A DNA stretch of 64,000 nucleotides from Actinomycetospora sp. NBRC 106375 (GCF_030269665.1 NZ_BSTS01000022.1:36906-100905); one strand, 5' to 3'; positions 46,939-55,628 are shown, counted from the first letter of the stretch. Translations and numbers: made by a program. The notes: generated by a model not told the origin, from the letters alone.

Positions 46939-47831
46939 GAGCTGGCGCCGGCGCGGATGCGCGGCGTCACCCCGGTGAGCTCGGACGCGAGGTCCCACAG
47001 CGCGGCCTGCACCTCGCGGTCGTGGGACCCGACCGTGGAGCCGACCGGCACGGGCGGCCCGGAGATCTCCTGGAACCCGCTCGGGCCGACGTAGGTGCCA
47101 CCGGGCAGGTCGGGCACGGTCGCGGCGTAGAGCGTCGGCTGGGCGCCCATCTCCGGGCCCTGGGCGACGATCTTGTTGAACAGGCCCATCACCGCGTCCT
47201 GCACCGACTCGGTGCGGCTCTGCAGGTTGGTGGCGCTGTAGCCCGGGTGGGCGGCCATCGAGCGCAGGGGTGATCCGGCGGCGACGAACCGGTGCTCGAG
47301 CTCGTAGGCGAACATCAGGTCGGCGAGCTTCGACTGCCCGTAGGCGAGCCAGCGCTGGTAGCGGCGGCGGCGCCAGTTGAGGTCGGAGAGGTCGATGCTG
47401 CCCATCCGGTGGGCGGCGCTGGAGAGCGTCACGACGCGGTCGGTGACGACGTCGAGCAGCAGGCCGGTCAGCGCGAAGTGGCCGAGGAAGTTGGTGCCGA
47501 CCTGCATCTCGAAGCCGTCGGCGGTGCGCTTCTCGGGGATCGCCATCAGCCCGGCGTTGTTGACCAGGACGTCGACGGGCCCGTCGAGGTCGGCGACGAA
47601 CGTGCGCACCGAGGCGAGGTCGGCCAGGTCGAGCCGACGGACGTCGGTGTCGCCCCCGATCTCGGCGGCGGCCTTCGCACCCTTCTCGGTGTCGCGCACG
47701 GCGAGCACGACGTGGGCGCCGGCCCGCGCCAGCTCCCGGGAGGCCTCGAGCCCGATCCCCGAGTTGGCGCCGGTGACGACGAACGTCCGCCCGGTCTGGT
47801 CTCCGATGTCGGCGGGGGTCCACACAGCCAT
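46935..47831 (-). CDS. Short-chain dehydrogenase (RDH/protochlorophyllide-oxidoreductase-like)
   Basis: 298-residue NADP-dependent oxidoreductase. TFVVTGANSGIGLEASRELA binds the cofactor, VLVNNAGLMAIPEKRTADGF is the structural NNAG motif, and YGQSKLADLMFAYELEHRF has the catalytic YxxxK. The absence of a membrane segment and the ANSGIG loop place it with bacterial retinol-dehydrogenase-like SDRs; the substrate is unknown. ATG at 47829-47831 with CACGAT 6 nt upstream, a leaderless pattern. It is coupled to the thioesterase gene. Confidence 0.88.
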   Translation of the reverse strand: MAVWTPADIGDQTGRTFVVTGANSGIGLEASRELARAGAHVVLAVRDTEKGAKAAAEIGGDTDVRRLDLADLASVRTFVADLDGPVDVLVNNAGLMAIPEKRTADGFEMQVGTNFLGHFALTGLLLDVVTDRVVTLSSAAHRMGSIDLSDLNWRRRRYQRWLAYGQSKLADLMFAYELEHRFVAAGSPLRSMAAHPGYSATNLQSRTESVQDAVMGLFNKIVAQGPEMGAQPTLYAATVPDLPGGTYVGPSGFQEISGPPVPVGSTVGSHDREVQAALWDLASELTGVTPRIRAGASS

Positions 47832-47871
47832 GCGCCCATCGTGCCCTGACCGGCGGGGGGCCAAACGGTGG

Positions 47872-48600
47872 TCAGGGTCGCACGAGCACCTCGGCCAGCC
47901 GGCGGTAGACCTCCACGTTGACGCCGAGCCCGATGTGGCTGCCGCGGACCTCGATGCTCTCCGCGTCGTCCGGGCGGCACGACGAGGGCCGGACGATCCC
48001 GTCCTCGGCGCTCCAGATCGAGACGAGCGGGGGCGCGGCGGGGGCGACGAGGTCGCCGCCGAACGGGCACGGGCACCGGACGGTCAGGCAGTGCGGGCGG
48101 TGGGGGCGCACGAGGTTCTGGGCGACGCGGGCGCCGCCGACCGCCGCGAGCGTCAGCACGGACGCGTCGAGCTGCGAGGCCAGCGGGCTGCCGAGCGCCA
48201 CGACGCGGCACACGCGCTCGGGGCTGCGGGCGGCCAGGGCGCGGGCGAGCAGGCCGCCGCGGCTGTGCCCGACGAGGGTGACGGGGGCGCCGGCGCGCTC
48301 GGCGACCTCGGTGAGCCTGCGGTCCAGGCGGCGTACGACGGCCTCGGAGCAGTCGACGTTCCAGCTGATCCCGGAGCGGTAGGAGCGGTGGCCGACGCGG
48401 CGCAGCCAGTCGTGCAGCACCGCGAGCGTGAGGTCGCCGGCGAGGAACCCGGGCACCAGCAGCACCGGGTCGCCGTCGCCGTGCGGGACGTCGCCGCCGC
48501 GCCACGTGTCGCTGGCCAGGAGCCGCGCCAGCTCGAGGTGCACCCGCGCCTCGCCCAGCGGGTGCCCCCACCAGCGCACCGGCGGCGGCAGTTCCCTCAT
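47872..48600 (-). CDS. Alpha/beta-hydrolase (lipase/esterase-like)
   Basis: 242 residues. DPVLLVPGFLAGDLTL carries the oxyanion strand, VTLVGHSRGGLLARALAA the nucleophile Ser in GHSRG, DGIVRPSSC an acid position and GSHIGLGVN the catalytic His. WNVDCSEAVV and a CPCPFGG loop provide extra Cys. There is no signal peptide, so it is probably a cytoplasmic esterase or PGAP1-like hydrolase. ATG at 48598-48600 is 8 nt after TAGGGT; an upstream ATG at 48634-48636 lies in the palindrome and is rejected. Confidence 0.8.
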   Translation of the reverse strand: MRELPPPVRWWGHPLGEARVHLELARLLASDTWRGGDVPHGDGDPVLLVPGFLAGDLTLAVLHDWLRRVGHRSYRSGISWNVDCSEAVVRRLDRRLTEVAERAGAPVTLVGHSRGGLLARALAARSPERVCRVVALGSPLASQLDASVLTLAAVGGARVAQNLVRPHRPHCLTVRCPCPFGGDLVAPAAPPLVSIWSAEDGIVRPSSCRPDDAESIEVRGSHIGLGVNVEVYRRLAEVLVRP

Positions 48601-48612
48601 CGCCCCCGACCC

Positions 48613-48658
48613 TATGTGAGCGATATTCACGGCCATAGCCGTGAATATCGCTCACATA
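48613..48658. terminator. 21-bp perfect palindrome (TATGTGAGC type)
   Basis: 48613-48633 pairs perfectly with 48638-48658 around CATA. It begins 5 nt past the cupin stop and lies just upstream of the -10 of the lipase gene, so it insulates the two. It shares the TATGTGAGC end with the hairpin remnant at 63849 and, less exactly, the one at 7160. The stem centre (GATATTCAC) is unusually AT-rich for this genome. Confidence 0.75.
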
Positions 48659-48663
48659 CCGAC

Positions 48664-49026
48664 TCAGCCGCGGGCGTAGGTCTCGGCCGTCTTGGTCTCG
48701 AACTCCAGGCCGACCACGGGGTCGTCGCCGACCACCCAGGCGTCGTGCCCGGGCTCGAGCCGGTAGCACTCCCCCGCGCCGAGGTCGGCCTCCGTGCCGT
48801 CGTCGGCCACCACGTGCATGCGGCCCGACACCAGGTAGCCGAGGTGCGCGGCCTGGCAGCTCGTCCCGCCCACGACCGGCTTGATGCACGCCGACCAGCG
48901 CCACCCGGGCTGGAGCGTGAGGCGGGCGACGGAGGCGCCGCCGAGCGACACCACCTGCAGCGTGGTCTTCTCCGGCGCGCGGGTCTCGTCGGGGGCGGAC
49001 ATGTCCCGGTGCTCGATCGCGGGCAT
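48664..49026 (-). CDS. Cupin-domain protein
   Basis: 120 residues. A single beta-barrel cupin: TLQPGWRWSACIKP, HLGYLVSGRMHVVADDGTEA and LGAGECYRLEPGHDAWVVGD follow the two-motif cupin pattern, with some metal ligands present. The function is unknown. AGGAG at a 7-nt spacing selects the ATG at 49024-49026 over an upstream in-frame start at 49107. A strong palindrome follows the stop. Confidence 0.82.
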   Translation of the reverse strand: MPAIEHRDMSAPDETRAPEKTTLQVVSLGGASVARLTLQPGWRWSACIKPVVGGTSCQAAHLGYLVSGRMHVVADDGTEADLGAGECYRLEPGHDAWVVGDDPVVGLEFETKTAETYARG

Positions 49027-49119
49027 GGTGATCTCCTGGGTGCTCTCCTGTCTCCGCGGGGACCTGTCCCCCGCGGGCCGCTCAGTGTGAGCGGCCCCGC
49101 GGCTCACCGACAGCCGGAG

Positions 49120-50265
49120 TCACTCGTCCGGCCCAGTCGTGGTCACCGTGCGACGCGGATACGTCAGCCGGCGGACCACCAGCTCCGCCGGGCCGCGGTG
49201 ACCGGCACGGGCGAGCGGGCCGGCGACGAGGAGCCCGACGAGCCAGGTCGCCAGGCCCACGAGCGTCGCAGACGTCAGCGACGCCGTCGCACCGAGGCCG
49301 CCCGCGACCGTCGCGAACACCGCCACGAACACCACCGACTGCGACAGGTACAGCGTCATCGACCAGGTCCCCGACGCGGCGATCAGGTCCCGGCCGGGCC
49401 AGCGCACCGAGCCGAGCAGACCCATCACCCCGAGCAGCCCGAGCGCGCCCGCGTAGCCGCCGGCCGTGTGCGCCGCGCCCGCGACCGCGCCGACGATCCC
49501 GGACGGCGCCCAGACCCCGGCGACGGCCAGGGCCAGCGGGAGCCCGAGCACCACCGAGCCCAGCAGGCCCCCTTGCGCCCACCACGCCAGCCGGCCCCGG
49601 TGCGCCGCGGGCTCGTCGAGCGTCCGCGTCCGCGCGATCACGACGCCGACGAGCACCGCCGGCGCCGTGAGCAGCGCGGAGAAGACGGCCGTCACCAGCC
49701 ACTCGGCCGGGTGCCCGCCGAGGAACGCGCCGAGGGTCGGCGCGGCGACCGACGGCACCGTCGGCGCCCCCTGCGGCATGCCCTGGGCCGCCCCGAGCAG
49801 CACCGAGAGACCCGCGAACACCGCGGCCAGCACCGCCAGCGCCCGGGACGACACCGGCCGCGGGCCGGCCAGCGACGGCGCGAGCAGCAGCACGACCAGC
49901 CCGTAGGCGCCGACGATGTCGCCGGGGAAGAGCAGGAACCCGTGCAGGGCGCCGATGCCGAGCAGCACGAGGCCGCGCCGCTTCAGCACACTGTCGGCCG
50001 CGTCCGGCGCCCGCTCGGCCAACCGCGCGACGCCGTAGCCGACGAGGGCGGCGAACAACGGGTAGACGCGCCCGTCGACCAGCACCATCTGGACCGCGGC
50101 GAGCACCGCGTCCCCGCCGGTGAGCCCGGCCGGGTAGCCGCGGTAGCCGATCGGGCGCTCGACGAGGTAGAGGTGCGCGTTGGCCATGGCGATCAGGGCC
50201 AGCATCAGCCCGCGGGCGAGGTCCGGGGTGACGCGCCGTGCGGCGAGACCCGTCGGTCCGGTCAC
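49120..50265 (-). CDS. DUF418-like polytopic membrane protein
   Basis: 381 residues with about ten membrane helices. RRVTPDLARGLMLALIAMAN at the N-terminus and YPLFAALVGYG resemble DUF418/acyltransferase-3-like membrane proteins; the C-terminal half has SMTLYLSQSVVFV and WPGRDLIAASGTW, as in DUF418. No transported or acylated substrate is known. GTG at 50263-50265. It is divergent from the ArsR gene (65 bp). Confidence 0.78.
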   Translation of the reverse strand: MTGPTGLAARRVTPDLARGLMLALIAMANAHLYLVERPIGYRGYPAGLTGGDAVLAAVQMVLVDGRVYPLFAALVGYGVARLAERAPDAADSVLKRRGLVLLGIGALHGFLLFPGDIVGAYGLVVLLLAPSLAGPRPVSSRALAVLAAVFAGLSVLLGAAQGMPQGAPTVPSVAAPTLGAFLGGHPAEWLVTAVFSALLTAPAVLVGVVIARTRTLDEPAAHRGRLAWWAQGGLLGSVVLGLPLALAVAGVWAPSGIVGAVAGAAHTAGGYAGALGLLGVMGLLGSVRWPGRDLIAASGTWSMTLYLSQSVVFVAVFATVAGGLGATASLTSATLVGLATWLVGLLVAGPLARAGHRGPAELVVRRLTYPRRTVTTTGPDE

Positions 50266-50330
50266 GCTGGTCGTCCCCCCACTGCTCGTGCCGTCACCCG
50301 GGCGTCGCGTGAGGATGACACGATGGGTCG

Positions 50331-50729
50331 GTGCACCTCACCGAGCCCTCGGACGGCACCCCGGAGGACGCCGCCCGCGCCGAGCAGCGCCACCGCGCGC
50401 TCGACGAGGACCACAAGGTGTGCGACGCGGTCGCCTCGCTGCCGGCGGGCGACACCATCCACGCCTGGGTCACCCGGTTCGCCCTGCTCGCGGACCCCAC
50501 CCGCCTGACCCTGCTGCTCTGCATCCACACGGCCGGCGAGATCTGCGTGTCCGACCTCGCGGTCGCCGCGGGCCTCAAGGACACCACCACGTCGCAGGCG
50601 CTGCGCCTGCTGCGGGCCCAGGGGCTCGTCGCGACCCAGCGGGCCGGCCGCGTCGTGCGCTACCGGCTGGCCGACGAGACCGTGCACGCGCTGCTGCACG
50701 AGGTCGCCGACCAGCCGGCGACCTTATAG
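50331..50729 (+). CDS. ArsR/SmtB-family metalloregulator
   Basis: 132 residues. Winged helix with LADPTRLTLLLCIHTAGEIC, then VSDLAVAAGLKDTTTSQALRLLRAQGLV and RAGRVVRYRLADETVHAL. Cys at three places (VCDAV, LLCIH, EICVSD) and terminal His/Asp/Glu in the last helix could form alpha3 or alpha5 metal sites, as in cadmium/lead or nickel/cobalt sensors of this family. Neighbours give no metal exporter, so the target is unclear. GTG at 50331 with CACGAT 6 nt upstream. It overlaps the end of convergent metX by 6 nt. Confidence 0.82.
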   Translation: MHLTEPSDGTPEDAARAEQRHRALDEDHKVCDAVASLPAGDTIHAWVTRFALLADPTRLTLLLCIHTAGEICVSDLAVAAGLKDTTTSQALRLLRAQGLVATQRAGRVVRYRLADETVHALLHEVADQPATL

Positions 50730-51869
50730 CGACAGCAGCTCGGCCAGGATCTGCTCCAACCGCCGCGCCTCGATGAGGAACGCGTCGTGCCCGTACGGCG
50801 AGTCGATGAGCCGGACGTCGGCGACCCCCGGGATGAGGGCGGCGAGCTCCTCCTGCTGGTGCAGCGGGTAGAGCCGGTCCGACGACGACCCCGCGACGAC
50901 CGTGCGCGCGGTGACCCGCTCGAGCGCCTCGCGCAGCGAGCCGCGCCCGCGGGCGACGTCGTGGCCGTTCATCGCCTCGGTGAGCGCGACGTAGCTGGCG
51001 GCGTCGAAGCGGTGCACGAGCTTCTCGGCGTGGTGGTCGAGGTAGCTCTCGATCGCGTAGCGCCCCCCGGCGTCGGGGTCCTCGCCCGGCTGGTGCCGCC
51101 GGGCGAAACGCGTGTCGTACTCCTCGGCGCTGCGGTAGGTGTTGTGCGCGATCCGCCGGGCGACGCCCAGGCCGAGGTGCGGGCCGTGGCCCCGCGGCAG
51201 GTCGTGGTAGTCGCCGCCGTGCCAGTTCGGGTCGTCACGGATGGCGGCGATCTGCGGGGCGGCCCAGGCGATCTGGTCGGCCGATGCCGCCGCCGGCGAG
51301 CACAGCAGCAGCAGCCGCTCCACCCGCGACGGGTACATGACGGCCCACTCGAGCGCGCGCATCCCGCCCATGGACCCGCCGAGCACCGCCGCCCAGCGCG
51401 CGATGCCCAGCGCGTCGGCGACCTTCTCCTCCACCGCGACCTGGTCGCGCACCGTGGTCCGCGGAAACCGCGACCCCCACGGCCGCCCGTCGGCCGCCGT
51501 GCTGGAGGGCCCCGTCGTGCCCTGGCAGCCGCCGAGGACGTTGGGCGCCACGACGAACCAGCGGTCGGTGTCCACGGCCCGGCCCGGCCCGATCATCCCC
51601 GACCACCAGCCGGGCGTCGGGTGCCCGAGCCCCGCATCGCCGGTGACGTGGCTGTCGCCCGTCAGCGCGTGCAGCACGAGCACCGCGTTCGACCCGTCGA
51701 ACTCCCCCCACGTCTCGTAGGCCACCCGGACGTCGGGGAGGGTCTCGCCGTTCTCGAGGGCGACCGGGCCGATGTCGACGAAGCGCCGGTCGCCGACCGG
51801 GTCCCCCTCCCGCCACGCACCGGTGGCGGGAGGGAGGACGGTCACGGTCGTCTCCAGTGAGTCGGTCAC
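50724..51869 (-). CDS. metX: Homoserine O-acetyltransferase
   Basis: 381 residues. Acetylates homoserine with acetyl-CoA, the first committed step to methionine. Alpha/beta-hydrolase fold: VRVAYETWGEFDGSNAVLVL, HALTGDSHV, DRWFVVAPNVLGGCQGTTGP, nucleophile Ser in VLGGSMGGMRALEW, acid in SSDRLYPLHQQ, His in SPYGHDAFL. GTG at 51867-51869. It is 13 nt downstream of metY on the same strand, so metY-metX forms an operon. Confidence 0.94.
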   Translation of the reverse strand: MTDSLETTVTVLPPATGAWREGDPVGDRRFVDIGPVALENGETLPDVRVAYETWGEFDGSNAVLVLHALTGDSHVTGDAGLGHPTPGWWSGMIGPGRAVDTDRWFVVAPNVLGGCQGTTGPSSTAADGRPWGSRFPRTTVRDQVAVEEKVADALGIARWAAVLGGSMGGMRALEWAVMYPSRVERLLLLCSPAAASADQIAWAAPQIAAIRDDPNWHGGDYHDLPRGHGPHLGLGVARRIAHNTYRSAEEYDTRFARRHQPGEDPDAGGRYAIESYLDHHAEKLVHRFDAASYVALTEAMNGHDVARGRGSLREALERVTARTVVAGSSSDRLYPLHQQEELAALIPGVADVRLIDSPYGHDAFLIEARRLEQILAELLSL

Positions 51870-51882
51870 GCAGCCAGGATTC

Positions 51883-53190
51883 TCACTGAGCGGCCTTGGC
51901 CGCGGTGAAGCCCGCCTCGAGGTCGGCCTTGAGGTCCTCGACGTTCTCGATGCCGACGGCCAGGCGCACGAGGCCCGGGGTCACGCCCGCGGACTCCTGC
52001 TCGTTCTCGGAGAGCTGGCTGTGCGTGGTCGACGCCGGGTGGGCGATGAGGCTGCGGACGTCGCCGATGTTCACCAGCTGGGAGTGCAGGCTGGTGCCGT
52101 CGACGAACGCGCGCCCGGCCTCGACCCCGCCGCGCAGGTCGAACGACACGATCGCCCCGACGCCCTTCGGCAGGTACTTCGTCGCGGCCTCGTACCACGG
52201 GCTCGACGGCAGACCGGCGTAGTAGACGCGCTCGACCTCGTCGCGCGCCTCGAGCCACTGCGCCAGGGCCTGGGCGTTCTGCACGTGGCGCTCGATGCGC
52301 AGCGACAGCGTCTCGATGCCCTGCAGGATGAGGAAGGCGTTGAACGGGCTGATCGCCGGCCCGGTGTCGCGCAGGTGCTGCACCCGCATCTTCGCGGCGT
52401 ACGCGCCCGGGCCGAGGGCCTCCCAGTACTTCAGGCCGCCGTAGCTCGGGTCGGGCTCGGTGAAGCCGGGGAAGCGGTCGCCGTGGGCGCCGAAGTCGAA
52501 CGTGCCGGCGTCGACGACGACGCCCGCGATCGTCGTGCCGTGCCCGCCGAGGTACTTCGTGGCCGAGTGGACGACGACGTCGGCGCCGTGCTCGATCGGG
52601 CGCAGCAGGTAGGGCGTCGGGACGGTGTTGTCCACGACGAACGGGACGCCGACCTCGTGCGCGACCCCGGCGACGCCGGCGACGTCGAGGACGTTCGAGC
52701 CCGGGTTGGCGATCGTCTCGGCGAAGAACAGCTTGGTGTTCTCCCGCGCCGCGTGGCGCCACTGCTCGAGGTCGTCCTGGTCCTCGACGAACGAGACCTC
52801 GATGCCGAGCTTCGGCAGCGTGTAGTGGAAGAGGTTGTACGTGCCGCCGTAGAGGCTCGGGCTGGAGACGAAGTGGTCGCCGGCCTCCGCGATGGTGAGG
52901 ATCGCCGCCGTGGTGGCCGCGCTGCCCGACGCGAACGCCAGGCCGGCCACACCGCCCTCGAGGGCGGCGACGCGCTGCTCGAGCACGTCCTGGGTCGGGT
53001 TCATGATCCGGGTGTAGATGTTGCCCGGCTCGGCGAGGCTGAACAGGTCCGCGCCGTGCTGGGTGTCGCGGAAGACGTACGACGTCGTCTGGTAGATCGG
53101 CGTGGCCCGGGCGCCCGTGGCGGGATCGGGGGCCGCGCCCGCGTGGACCTGCTGGGTCTCGAACGACCAGCCGGCGCTCGCGTCGGTCAT
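51883..53190 (-). CDS. metY: O-acetylhomoserine sulfhydrylase
   Basis: 435-residue PLP enzyme making homocysteine from O-acetylhomoserine and sulfide (Cys/Met metabolism family). FETQQVHAGAAPDPATGARA at the start, YTRIMNPTQDVLEQRVAALE, the PLP lysine in HSATKYLGGHG, and STTHSQLSENEQESAGVTPG near the C-terminus are diagnostic. The ATG at 53188-53190 is chosen on family length. The 257-bp region to P450 holds its leader, including a possible 23-residue ORF at 53263-53334 but no recognisable SAM riboswitch. Confidence 0.94.
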   Translation of the reverse strand: MTDASAGWSFETQQVHAGAAPDPATGARATPIYQTTSYVFRDTQHGADLFSLAEPGNIYTRIMNPTQDVLEQRVAALEGGVAGLAFASGSAATTAAILTIAEAGDHFVSSPSLYGGTYNLFHYTLPKLGIEVSFVEDQDDLEQWRHAARENTKLFFAETIANPGSNVLDVAGVAGVAHEVGVPFVVDNTVPTPYLLRPIEHGADVVVHSATKYLGGHGTTIAGVVVDAGTFDFGAHGDRFPGFTEPDPSYGGLKYWEALGPGAYAAKMRVQHLRDTGPAISPFNAFLILQGIETLSLRIERHVQNAQALAQWLEARDEVERVYYAGLPSSPWYEAATKYLPKGVGAIVSFDLRGGVEAGRAFVDGTSLHSQLVNIGDVRSLIAHPASTTHSQLSENEQESAGVTPGLVRLAVGIENVEDLKADLEAGFTAAKAAQ

Positions 53191-53262
53191 GAGGTGCTCA
53201 ACTCCATCGTCGGTGATGCGGGGATACGGGGTCCTGCTCGTCGTCCGGCGGGGTGCTGCCCC

Positions 53263-53334
53263 TCAGCGACACCACTCGTCGAACGCGTCGACGCGACGAC
53301 TCGGCCAGAACCCTTGGAGATCAACCCGCACCAC
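53263..53334 (-). CDS. Candidate leader peptide upstream of metY
   Basis: 23 codons from a GTG at 53332-53334 to TGA at 53263-53265: VVRVDLQGFWPSRRVDAFDE then WCR. GGGAGG lies 9 nt upstream. The start resembles the HVDL-containing leader peptides found before sulfur genes of actinobacteria, and a Cys codon sits next to last, but third positions are only about 74% G/C, so coding is doubtful. Confidence 0.28.
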   Translation of the reverse strand: MVRVDLQGFWPSRRVDAFDEWCR

Positions 53335-53430
53335 GCCGGTGATCCTCCCGCCGCCGGGCGTGGGGCACAACCGACGGCCCCTCGGGGGTCGCGGGACTCA
53401 CGTGCGCCGCGTGGCGGGACGCCCGGCTTT

Positions 53431-53445
53431 TTGGCAGCCTGCCAA
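53431..53445. promoter_or_regulatory. Palindromic operator over the P450 -10
   Basis: TTGGCAGCCTGCCAA is a perfect palindrome (7-bp arms, 1-nt centre). CAGCCT inside it ends 7 nt before the ATG at 53448, so a protein bound here would cover the -10 of a leaderless P450 message and could also affect the divergent metY promoter. It does not match KstR or KstR2 boxes as I know them. Confidence 0.6.
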
Positions 53446-53447
53446 CT

Positions 53448-54722
53448 ATGGCGATGTCGACCGTGGACCTGGGGAACCGCGAGTTCTGGGCGGCGCCCTG
53501 GGCGCAGCGCTACGAGGCGTTCGCGGCGATGCGCGCCGACGCCGGGCTGCCGTGGTTCGCCGAGCCGGAGTTCCCGGGCTTCCCGACGGGTTCGGGGTTC
53601 CGCGCGGTGACCCGGCACGCCGACGTCGAGTACGTCAGCAAGCACCCGGACCTGTTCTGCTCCGGGCAGGGCGCGGTGTCGATCCTCGACCTGCCCGCCG
53701 AGGCGCACGAGTTCTTCGGCTCGCTGATCAGCATGGACGCCCCGCGCCACACCAAGATCCGGCGCATCGCCGCGCAGGCGTTCACCCCGAGGCGCACCGA
53801 GGCGCTGCTGGACGACGTCACGCGGGTGGCCCGGTCGGTGGTGTCGTCGGCACGGGAGAAGGCGGTGGCCGGCGACGGCTCGTTCGACCTGGTCGCCGAC
53901 GTCGCCGCGCCGATGCCCCTGCTGATCATCTGCGAGATGATGGGTGTCCCCGAGTCGCGCCGCGACGAGGTCTTCGCGCACTCCAACGTCATCCTCGCCG
54001 GTGACGACCCGGAGTACGTGACCTCGGAGAACCCCCTCGGCGACTACCTGGCCGCCGGCGCCGGGCTCTCGGGGCTGATGACCGAGCTGGCGGCGCTCCG
54101 CGAGGAGTCGCCCGGTGACGACGTGACCTCCGCCCTCGTGCACGGCGAGGTCGACGGCGAGCGGCTCACGCACCAGGAGATCGCGTCGTTCTTCATCCTG
54201 CTCTGCGTCGCCGGCAACGAGACCACGCGCAACGCGATCACCCACGGCGTCTGGGGCATGCACCGCGACCCCGCGCAGCGGGAGCTGTGGTCCTCCGACG
54301 TCGACGGGGTGACCCCGACCGCGGTCGACGAGATCGTGCGCTGGGCGTCACCGATCAACTGGATGCGGCGGACGGCGGTGACCGACGCGCTGATCGGCGA
54401 CGTGCCGGTCAGCGCGGGCGAGAAGCTGCTGCTCGTCTACGGGGCCGCGAACCGGGACTCCGATGTCTTCCCGGAGCCCGACGCGCTCGACCTGCGCCGC
54501 GCCCCCAACCCGCACCAGGGCTTCGGCGCCCACGGGCCGCACTTCTGCCTCGGCGCGCACCTCGCCCGGCGCGAGATCGCCGTGCTCTTCCGCGAGCTCT
54601 TCGCCGGGATGCCCGACCTGCGCGTGGTCGGCGAGCCGGACCGCCTGCGCAGCATCTTCGTCAACGGGATCAAGCACCTGCCCGTCGCGCTCGCGGGGAC
54701 GGACGCGGCGCGGGGGACGTGA
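53448..54722 (+). CDS. Cytochrome P450
   Basis: 424-residue soluble heme monooxygenase. The I-helix oxygen-binding segment is AGNETTRNAITHG (about 245), the K-helix is EIVRWASP, and the heme loop FGAHGPHFCLGAHLA carries the Cys ligand at about 363. PINWMRRTAVTDALIGDVPV and SGQGAVSI resemble CYP124/125/142-type enzymes that hydroxylate lipid or steroid side chains, but this is a weak inference. Ferredoxin and reductase genes are not adjacent. ATG at 53448; a second ATG at 53454 is possible. Confidence 0.88.
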   Translation: MAMSTVDLGNREFWAAPWAQRYEAFAAMRADAGLPWFAEPEFPGFPTGSGFRAVTRHADVEYVSKHPDLFCSGQGAVSILDLPAEAHEFFGSLISMDAPRHTKIRRIAAQAFTPRRTEALLDDVTRVARSVVSSAREKAVAGDGSFDLVADVAAPMPLLIICEMMGVPESRRDEVFAHSNVILAGDDPEYVTSENPLGDYLAAGAGLSGLMTELAALREESPGDDVTSALVHGEVDGERLTHQEIASFFILLCVAGNETTRNAITHGVWGMHRDPAQRELWSSDVDGVTPTAVDEIVRWASPINWMRRTAVTDALIGDVPVSAGEKLLLVYGAANRDSDVFPEPDALDLRRAPNPHQGFGAHGPHFCLGAHLARREIAVLFRELFAGMPDLRVVGEPDRLRSIFVNGIKHLPVALAGTDAARGT

Positions 54723-54812
54723 CGCGCCGGCAGGACGCTGAGCCGGCACCGGGATCGCCGTCTCGGTGACGAACGACGTCAGAGGTGAGTGCGTCCGTCA
54801 CCCGGATCGCGA

Positions 54813-55628
54813 TCAGCTGCCGTCGGCGTCCCCCCGGACCCGTCGCAGCACCACGTGGCGGAGGGCGAACGCGCCGAGCGAGGCGAGGACGAGCACCGCG
54901 ATCACGGTCGGCGTGCCCACCCCGCCCGGCAGCCCGTCCACCGCCAGCGCCTGGACGTCGCTCGACGTCGTCACCGGTGAGCCGGCGCCCTGACCCGCCA
55001 GCGTGCGCAGCGGGCTGCCCAGCGGCGCGAAGAGTAGGGCGGGGTTCGCCGGACCGAAGCTCAGCATCGGGACCCGCGCGGTCGCGAGACCCCCGGCGGC
55101 GGCGAACGCCACCGGCGCGCCCCGGACGTCGGGCGCGGGGATGACCGCGGACGCCGGCGCGACCGGAGCCCCGCCGCCGACCGCCGGCGCGCCGCCGCCC
55201 GTGGCGTCCCCGGAGGCCGGCGTGCTGTTCGCGGCGCCCGCGGCGCCCGTTCCCGCCGGCGTGCCCGCCCCCTGACCGGCGGCCCCCGAGGCGCCTGTGC
55301 CGGTGACGCCGTCGAGGACACCCCCGACCGCCTCCGTCACCCCGGCGACCGCTCCCCCGGCACTGCTCGGGGTCGAGGGCGCCGACTCCGTCGCCGACGC
55401 CGGCGCCTGCGGCACGACCGGGCCGAGGACCGCGTTCGCGAGCGATCCGAGCACCACGCCGAGCGCGTTCACGCAGTCGTCGCCGTGGACCTCACCCTGC
55501 AGCACGCCGACGTGGCACGGATCGCCGTCCTCCGCCGCCCACGCCGACCCCGCCCCGAGCCCCAGGGATCCGACGAGGAGGGCACCGACGATCACGCTGG
55601 GCAGCGGGCGGGCGGGACGGACCATCAT
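54813..55628 (-). CDS. Secreted, C-terminally anchored Ala/Gly-rich surface protein
   Basis: Unrecognised 271-residue protein. Signal peptide: basic start then VIVGALLVGSLGLGAGSAWA with a likely cut after AWA. A short part with two Cys (DPCHVGVLQGEVHGDDCVNA) follows, resembling the chaplin-like spacing of paired Cys. Residues about 60-215 are low-complexity Ala/Gly/Ser/Pro/Thr. A C-terminal helix (VIAVLVLASLGAFALRHVVL) plus Arg tail (RRVRGD) suggests membrane or sortase-free anchoring. The ATG at 55626-55628 has AAGGGG upstream; an upstream ATG at 55691 has no site. A -10 TAGGCT lies at 55751-55756. Confidence 0.72.
   Translation of the reverse strand: MMVRPARPLPSVIVGALLVGSLGLGAGSAWAAEDGDPCHVGVLQGEVHGDDCVNALGVVLGSLANAVLGPVVPQAPASATESAPSTPSSAGGAVAGVTEAVGGVLDGVTGTGASGAAGQGAGTPAGTGAAGAANSTPASGDATGGGAPAVGGGAPVAPASAVIPAPDVRGAPVAFAAAGGLATARVPMLSFGPANPALLFAPLGSPLRTLAGQGAGSPVTTSSDVQALAVDGLPGGVGTPTVIAVLVLASLGAFALRHVVLRRVRGDADGS

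Noticed and set aside
48601..48636. Longer N-terminus for the lipase starting at ATG 48634-48636.
   Set aside because: It would begin inside the 21-bp palindrome and include its arm; the ATG at 48598-48600 has a -10 at leaderless spacing.
53191..53430. SAM-IV or SAH riboswitch ahead of metY.
   Set aside because: Stems are present, but the conserved GAGTGCCAGC and GGCAACCCTCC-like cores of SAM-IV and the SAH core are not. A covariance search would be needed to be sure.
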